NCBI GenBank assembly: GCA_910588615.1
Contig: CAJUOI010000023.1
Coordinates: forward strand, 1-32,998
DNA length: 32,998 bases
Origin: an uncultured Christensenellaceae bacterium
GTDB taxonomy: Bacteria > Bacillota > Clostridia > Christensenellales > Borkfalkiaceae
Reading direction: 5' to 3'
In this document: in pieces, positions 28,449-32,998 of the stretch
Layout: every line of letters begins with the position of its first letter
Position numbering within the stretch: position 1 is the stretch's first letter
Made by a program: the position numbers and the translations under genes
Notes under the pieces: model-generated
Databases searched by the model: none
What the model was told of the DNA's origin: nothing
What the model saw: only the letters and a program-made list of their open reading frames with translations

Positions 28449-28477
28449 TTGTTTTCGGATTCCTCCCATGCTATAAT
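28449..28477 (+). promoter_or_regulatory. Promoter of the giant lipoprotein gene
   Basis: TTGTTT, a 17-base spacer and TATAAT with an extended TGC. The start is predicted near 28484. In the leader TGCGG/CCGCA (28491-28509) followed by TTTTT could act as a weak attenuator. Confidence 0.65.
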
Positions 28478-28565
28478 TTTCTCACAGAACTGCGGATTTG
28501 TCAACCGCATTTTTGCAAAATTTCGGGCGCAAATCAACGTTGAAAGCGCGCCGAGGAGGAAAATT

Positions 28566-31500
28566 ATGAAGAAACTGATTACGGGACTTGCAGTTGCCGC
28601 AATCGCCTGCGCCGCCGCAGGGCTTGCCGCCTGCACGACGCCGAAGCCGGAGGAACCGCCGCACGAGCACGCGTATTCCGACGAATGGCAAAAAGATGAG
28701 GGCGGGCACTGGAAGGTATGCACCTCTTGCAACGAGGCGACGCAAAAGACGGCGCACCGCAACGACGAGGGCGTTGTAGACCCCGACCCTTCGTGCACGC
28801 AGGAGGGCGTAAAGACCTTTACCTGCCTCGACTGCGGCTTTATTACCACGGAGTGCGTGGACAAAACGGCGCACGACTTTCACACGGCATATAAGTACGA
28901 CACGACGGAACACTGGCGCAAATGCGCATATTGTGATACGACGGACGGGCGCGAAGCGCATTACGGAGGCGAAGCTACGAAAACGGAACGAGCAAAATGC
29001 GAAGCCTGCAAACAGCCGTACGGCGAAGTCAACCCGACGGCAGTGCAGAAAATATACTTTACGGAAACGAGCGGCTCGTTTGAACAGAAGACGGCGTCGA
29101 GCGTGCAGAGCTCTCTCGGAAACTCGATTGCCGTCGTTAAGGACGATTCCTTCGTATACGGCACCCTGAAGGCAAAAATCAACATGAACGGCGCGGGCGG
29201 CGACAACGGCATCATATTCGGCGTTACCAACCCCGATCGCGTTTCGTCGTTCTGGGAAAACGACGTACAGTACTATTTCTTCTTCCTCTCTTCGCGCGGC
29301 TCCGCCTATCTCGGGTCGGTGAACGACGGCGCCTGGACGCTTTGCCGAGAGGTCTATCTGTCCTCCTACGACAACACGAAAACGTACGAGTTGAAGGCGG
29401 AGCGAAGCGAACAGTCGGTAAAATGCTACGTAGACGGCGCGCTCGTCTTCGAGCACTTCGAAGCCTTCCCCTTTGCGGGCACGGGCTACGGCTTGCGCGC
29501 AGGTGCGGTCGGCGTAACTTATTCCGCCCTTTCCGCCGACTCACACGGCGAAATCACCGCGCCGACGGACGGCGTTATGCGGACGGTTACGGGCAGCGTA
29601 CACGGCACCCCGACCGCAGTGCAGACGAAAGAGAACGAAACGCTTGCGCTCTTCGACAAAACGCTTGCGAGCGGCACGCTCTCGATGTACGCGAGCGCTA
29701 AGACGAACGGCAATACCGGCGTAGTGTTCGGCTACTGCGAAAGCGGCTATTACCTTTTCTATATCAACCGCAGGGCGCAGCGCATGGAGCTCGCGCAGAT
29801 TGCGGGCGGACAAAAAACCGTACTGGCTCACAACTATCTTTCGGCGGGCTATCACGAAGGAAGTTCCTTCCCCATCCGCGTAGTGCTCAAAGAGGGCAAA
29901 GCTTACTGCTATTTCTTCAACACCCTCTACTTCGTCGAGAGCGTTACTCTCTCGGGCAACGAAATCGGCGTATACGCCGAAACGAGCGGCGCGCAGTTCT
30001 TTGCGTTCGACATTTCCGCCGATACTACCGTTAGCACCTGCGACACGCTGATTTTCGGGCACTCCTACACCGAAATGTGGGACGATTGGAGAACGGATAC
30101 CGCAACGATCAACGGCTTGGGCAAAGCGGAAAACTGCGGGATCGGCGGTTCGATCGCCGAGCATTGGCTGGGCTTTAAAGAAAGCCTCGTGGCGTATCGG
30201 CCCGCCAAGGGGATTTACTGGATCGGTATCAACGATCTGACGAACGGCATGAGCCCCTACCTCGTCTGCGAAACAATTCGCGACACCCTGCTTTACGTCA
30301 AAGAAAACATCCCCGAATTCAGCGCCGTGCTGCTTTCCACCAACTACTGCAACGCGCGCGAGAATATCCGCAGCGAAATCGTAGCGCTTAACGCACTCGT
30401 CAAAGACCTCTGTGCGGAATACGACTGGATTTCCTACGCCGAAATGCTGAACGCATTCAGCGACGAAAACGAGCGCCCCCTTGCAAGCTGGTTTAAGGAC
30501 GGCTTACACCCCACGGCGGCGGGCTACCGCGAAAAGGTCATTCCCGCAATCGTCAAAGCGCTCAACGGCGAAGACCAACCCGACAAGAACGACGCGTTAC
30601 AGGCAAAGATTCTCGAACGGGCAAAGTCGATTAAAAAATGTGAAATCGCAGACTACTGTATCGACGGCTTCCGCGACGAAGAATGGGAAGAAGCCGAGCC
30701 GATCTATTCCGCCGCGCTTGCCGCTATCGAGGCGTGCACGAGCAAGGACGAGGTGCTAGCACTCGATTTAAGCAGCTATCTTACGCAGTTGAAGGCGATC
30801 AAACACAACGGCGACTACGTCTTTGACGAGATGATGACGACGAAGTACTGCTCCGCGTGGGAAACGGATAAGTTCCGCGATCTTCTGAATACGAGCGCGG
30901 ACGGCGGTTATAAGCTTACCGACGCGGGGCACCGCATTAACAACGCCGTACGGTATACCGACCTCGGTTTCACCTTCTCTCTGACGGAAAACACGGGCGA
31001 AATCGGTACGGCGGGCGTGCTCTTCCGCGCAACGCAGACGGGCTCGCTCGGTGTGAACGGCTACTTTATCAATATCGTTACCGAACCGAACTACATACAG
31101 GTATGGTACTTCGAGGAGGGCTACGGCACGGGCAATGCGAAGGTGTTCGAATACCTCGGCGGCTGGGTATTCCCCGACGAGGTGGAAAACACCCTGTTCC
31201 GAGCGGTCGTCAAGGGCGATATGGTCTATATCTATACCGAAGAGACGTATCTCGCCAAGGGGGAACAGGCATACGGCTGCTCGGTAAGCCTGACGGGCGG
31301 CGGCAGATTCCCGCTTTACCGATCGGGCGGCATCGGTGTGCTCGCCTGGGATAACGGCGAAGCGTCCTGCAAGCTGACGGTTGAAAGCGTCGTCGGCGCG
31401 GAGTGCCACTCTACCCCCGAACAGCGACTTGCAAAGGCGAAGGAGAAGAAAATCGCCCTGCTCGAACGCTACGACTCCCTCGCCTACCGTGCGGCGGAAT

Positions 31501-32822
31501 GGGAAAGCGCACAGGTGATTTACAACGCAGCCGTCGCCTCGATCAACAACTGCGAAACGATCGAGACGGTGGAAACGTTCGATTTGACCGAAATCCTTGC
31601 GGAGCTCGCGGCGATCAAGACGAATACGCGGTATACGTTTGAGGAGATGAAGGAAAATACAAACACCATTCACTACGAAACGCCTCTGTTTGCCCAAACG
31701 CTTGCGGCGAGTACGGACGGAAAATACTCGGTTGCAGAATTCGGACACCGCATCCTCAATACCGTACAGTACGGGGATCTGACCTTCACCTTCCGCATGA
31801 GCGAGCTTTCGGGCAACGTGGGGCAGAGCGGCATCCTCTTCCGCGCCAAGCAAAACATCTTAGGCGGCGTAAACGGATATCTCTTAAATTTCGTTTCGAA
31901 CGATACGCAACAGTACCTGCAAATCCTCCACCTTAACAACGCCTACGCGCAATTCGGCGAGAGCGGACCGGCAAACTATCTCGGCGGCTGGGTATTCCCC
32001 GCAAAAGTTGCCGACACCCTCTTCCGCGCGGTCGTCAAAGGAGATACGATTTTCCTCTACATCGAGACAGACTGGCTTGAAATGGGCGAGCTGGCAAACG
32101 GCGTGTCCGTCCCCCTTGCGTTCAACGGAAGCGCGTATCCGTCGGGCGGTATCGGTATTCTCAATTGGGAGAATACCTCCAAGAAAATCGAAATCAACAA
32201 TTTACGCAGCGCAAGCTGCAAGACGCTGAGCATCGCAACGGATACGGCGGTCGACGGCATTACCTCGGGAGAAAACCGTACGGCGAAAGCTCCCGAAAAC
32301 GTTTCGAAAACGGCAGGCGGCGGCATTACGGTCGGCAACGTTTCGTTTTCGGTTTTCGACGGCTTCAACGAAGATAACTTCAACTTTCCGGTAAAACTGA
32401 GCGATATCAACGCGGACGCCGCGAATATCGGCGTACTCTTCCGCGCAAAGAAGAACCCGACGGGCACGGGCGTAGACGGTTATCTGTTCGCGTTCAACAA
32501 CGAGTTCGGCAATCAGTTTATACAGGTCTACTACCTGCAAAACTTCCTCTGCGACGAGGGCGACCCCGTACCCGTTATCTGCGAGTATATCGACGGTTGG
32601 ATTTATACCGACACTTATCCCGGCGGATCGGTAATCGATACCACGCTGCACGTATCGGTAGGCGACAATTTCGTCTGCTACGGAAGGGAAAACAACGTGC
32701 GCCCCTGCGACCTTACGGGCGGCGGAAGATTCACTCCGTACGCGGCGGGCGGAATCGGCGTTTTGTCTAACAAGCCAGGCTTGACGGGCACTGTTACGAT
32801 AAAAAATCTGTTCGTCTGGTAA
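28566..32822 (+). CDS. Giant SGNH-hydrolase lipoprotein with lectin-like repeats
   Basis: A 1418-residue surface lipoprotein (lipobox LAAC, Cys23). Residues about 30-155 hold repeats with HW and CxxC pairs (GGHWKVCTSC, TEHWRKCAYC, CEAC). About 160-490 is two lectin-like beta domains. An SGNH hydrolase follows: Ser500 in FGHSYTE, Gly527 in CGIGGS, Asn556 in IGINDL, and Asp645/His648 in DGLHPTAAGY. Two repeat units follow, at about 678-948 and 949-1213. Each has a helical part (EEWEEAEPIYSAALAAI / AEWESAQVIYNAAVASI), then a lectin-like part (GVLFRA, YLGGWVFP, LFRAVVKGD). A third lectin-like domain ends the protein. SGNH enzymes remove acyl groups, so deacetylation of a host or plant glycan is plausible. 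RBS GAGGAGG stands 7 bases before ATG 28566. Confidence 0.88.
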   Translation: MKKLITGLAVAAIACAAAGLAACTTPKPEEPPHEHAYSDEWQKDEGGHWKVCTSCNEATQKTAHRNDEGVVDPDPSCTQEGVKTFTCLDCGFITTECVDKTAHDFHTAYKYDTTEHWRKCAYCDTTDGREAHYGGEATKTERAKCEACKQPYGEVNPTAVQKIYFTETSGSFEQKTASSVQSSLGNSIAVVKDDSFVYGTLKAKINMNGAGGDNGIIFGVTNPDRVSSFWENDVQYYFFFLSSRGSAYLGSVNDGAWTLCREVYLSSYDNTKTYELKAERSEQSVKCYVDGALVFEHFEAFPFAGTGYGLRAGAVGVTYSALSADSHGEITAPTDGVMRTVTGSVHGTPTAVQTKENETLALFDKTLASGTLSMYASAKTNGNTGVVFGYCESGYYLFYINRRAQRMELAQIAGGQKTVLAHNYLSAGYHEGSSFPIRVVLKEGKAYCYFFNTLYFVESVTLSGNEIGVYAETSGAQFFAFDISADTTVSTCDTLIFGHSYTEMWDDWRTDTATINGLGKAENCGIGGSIAEHWLGFKESLVAYRPAKGIYWIGINDLTNGMSPYLVCETIRDTLLYVKENIPEFSAVLLSTNYCNARENIRSEIVALNALVKDLCAEYDWISYAEMLNAFSDENERPLASWFKDGLHPTAAGYREKVIPAIVKALNGEDQPDKNDALQAKILERAKSIKKCEIADYCIDGFRDEEWEEAEPIYSAALAAIEACTSKDEVLALDLSSYLTQLKAIKHNGDYVFDEMMTTKYCSAWETDKFRDLLNTSADGGYKLTDAGHRINNAVRYTDLGFTFSLTENTGEIGTAGVLFRATQTGSLGVNGYFINIVTEPNYIQVWYFEEGYGTGNAKVFEYLGGWVFPDEVENTLFRAVVKGDMVYIYTEETYLAKGEQAYGCSVSLTGGGRFPLYRSGGIGVLAWDNGEASCKLTVESVVGAECHSTPEQRLAKAKEKKIALLERYDSLAYRAAEWESAQVIYNAAVASINNCETIETVETFDLTEILAELAAIKTNTRYTFEEMKENTNTIHYETPLFAQTLAASTDGKYSVAEFGHRILNTVQYGDLTFTFRMSELSGNVGQSGILFRAKQNILGGVNGYLLNFVSNDTQQYLQILHLNNAYAQFGESGPANYLGGWVFPAKVADTLFRAVVKGDTIFLYIETDWLEMGELANGVSVPLAFNGSAYPSGGIGILNWENTSKKIEINNLRSASCKTLSIATDTAVDGITSGENRTAKAPENVSKTAGGGITVGNVSFSVFDGFNEDNFNFPVKLSDINADAANIGVLFRAKKNPTGTGVDGYLFAFNNEFGNQFIQVYYLQNFLCDEGDPVPVICEYIDGWIYTDTYPGGSVIDTTLHVSVGDNFVCYGRENNVRPCDLTGGGRFTPYAAGGIGVLSNKPGLTGTVTIKNLFVW

Positions 32823-32887
32823 CGGACGTAATAAAAAAAGCGTGGCGTGAATCCGCACTTCCCATAGGGAATGAAAAATGAATAACG

Positions 32888-32926
32888 AGAAAGAACTCTT
32901 GAACAGTTTGTTCAAGAGTTCTTTCT
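32888..32926. terminator. Perfect 18-bp hairpin after the giant lipoprotein gene
   Basis: 32888-32905 pairs perfectly with 32909-32926 (arm AGAAAGAACTCTTGAACA, loop GTT). There is no long T run, but the 3' arm is T-rich. A short reading frame (ATG 32878 to TAA 32934, 18 codons) covers it, with AGGGA 7 bases upstream. I take the frame to be incidental. The rest of the window to 32998 shows nothing further. Confidence 0.55.
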
Positions 32927-32998
32927 GCTTGTAATAAGTAGGCTAAATTGAAATTTATCTTATAATCGTTATTTTATTGCTATGTACAAATAGCAATG

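Noticed and set aside
30768..31853. A 361-codon open frame on the minus strand
   Set aside because: Antisense to the repeat units of the giant lipoprotein, with low-complexity Arg/Ala composition.

Overview
The window reads as chromosome from a spore-forming, fermentative Clostridia-type Firmicute. The evidence is a Spo0A homologue, a T-box leader on ileS, an ackA-pta acetate pathway, TmcAL (YlbM), YerC and DegV. Moderate GC, several large lipoprotein-anchored surface proteins and an eukaryote-like (type 2) isoleucyl-tRNA synthetase would suit an uncultured gut clostridial lineage such as Christensenellales relatives. That placement is inference only.

Layout. 0.1-1.2 kb: a DUF421/YetF membrane protein and a DUF4363 partner, overlapping on the + strand. 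1.4-3.6 kb: spo0A with a consensus 0A box upstream, and a RecD/Dda-like helicase. 3.9-5.35 kb: a small AT-rich accessory island with a SHOCT-domain membrane protein and an unknown protein that share a repeated leader. A strong promoter there drives a highly structured 5' RNA ending in an intrinsic terminator. 5.4-8.85 kb: ileS behind an isoleucine T-box. 8.9-10.9 kb: a Pr6Pr-like membrane protein and a DegV protein. 10.9-13.6 kb: a polar amino-acid ABC operon (binding lipoprotein, permease, ATPase) ending in a YerC/TrpR-family regulator, with two matching palindromic operators at its promoter. 13.7-15.8 kb: a NUDIX hydrolase and an ABC-F protein whose second P-loop is degenerate. 15.9-20.2 kb: rpmF with a short yceD, pta-ackA, and divergent tmcAL. 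The pta and tmcAL promoters face each other inside a palindrome.

20.2-27.4 kb is the most unusual region. It holds a secreted subtilisin carrying GLUG-like repeats and a C-terminal Hint domain. Next to it is an array of six lipoprotein genes (C1, C2, A1-B1, A2-B2), all on the minus strand, driven by near-identical promoter/RBS/signal-peptide cassettes. C1 and C2 are a 646-bp direct duplication with no difference seen, which also copied the first 13 codons of the protease gene. 27.5-32.8 kb: an AraC-family regulator divergent from a 1418-residue lipoprotein that combines His/Trp/Cys repeats, lectin-like domains and an SGNH hydrolase domain.

Promoters were called by eye against TTGACA-N17-TATAAT. 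Terminators were called as GC hairpins followed by T runs. No homology search was possible, so family names rest on motif recognition.
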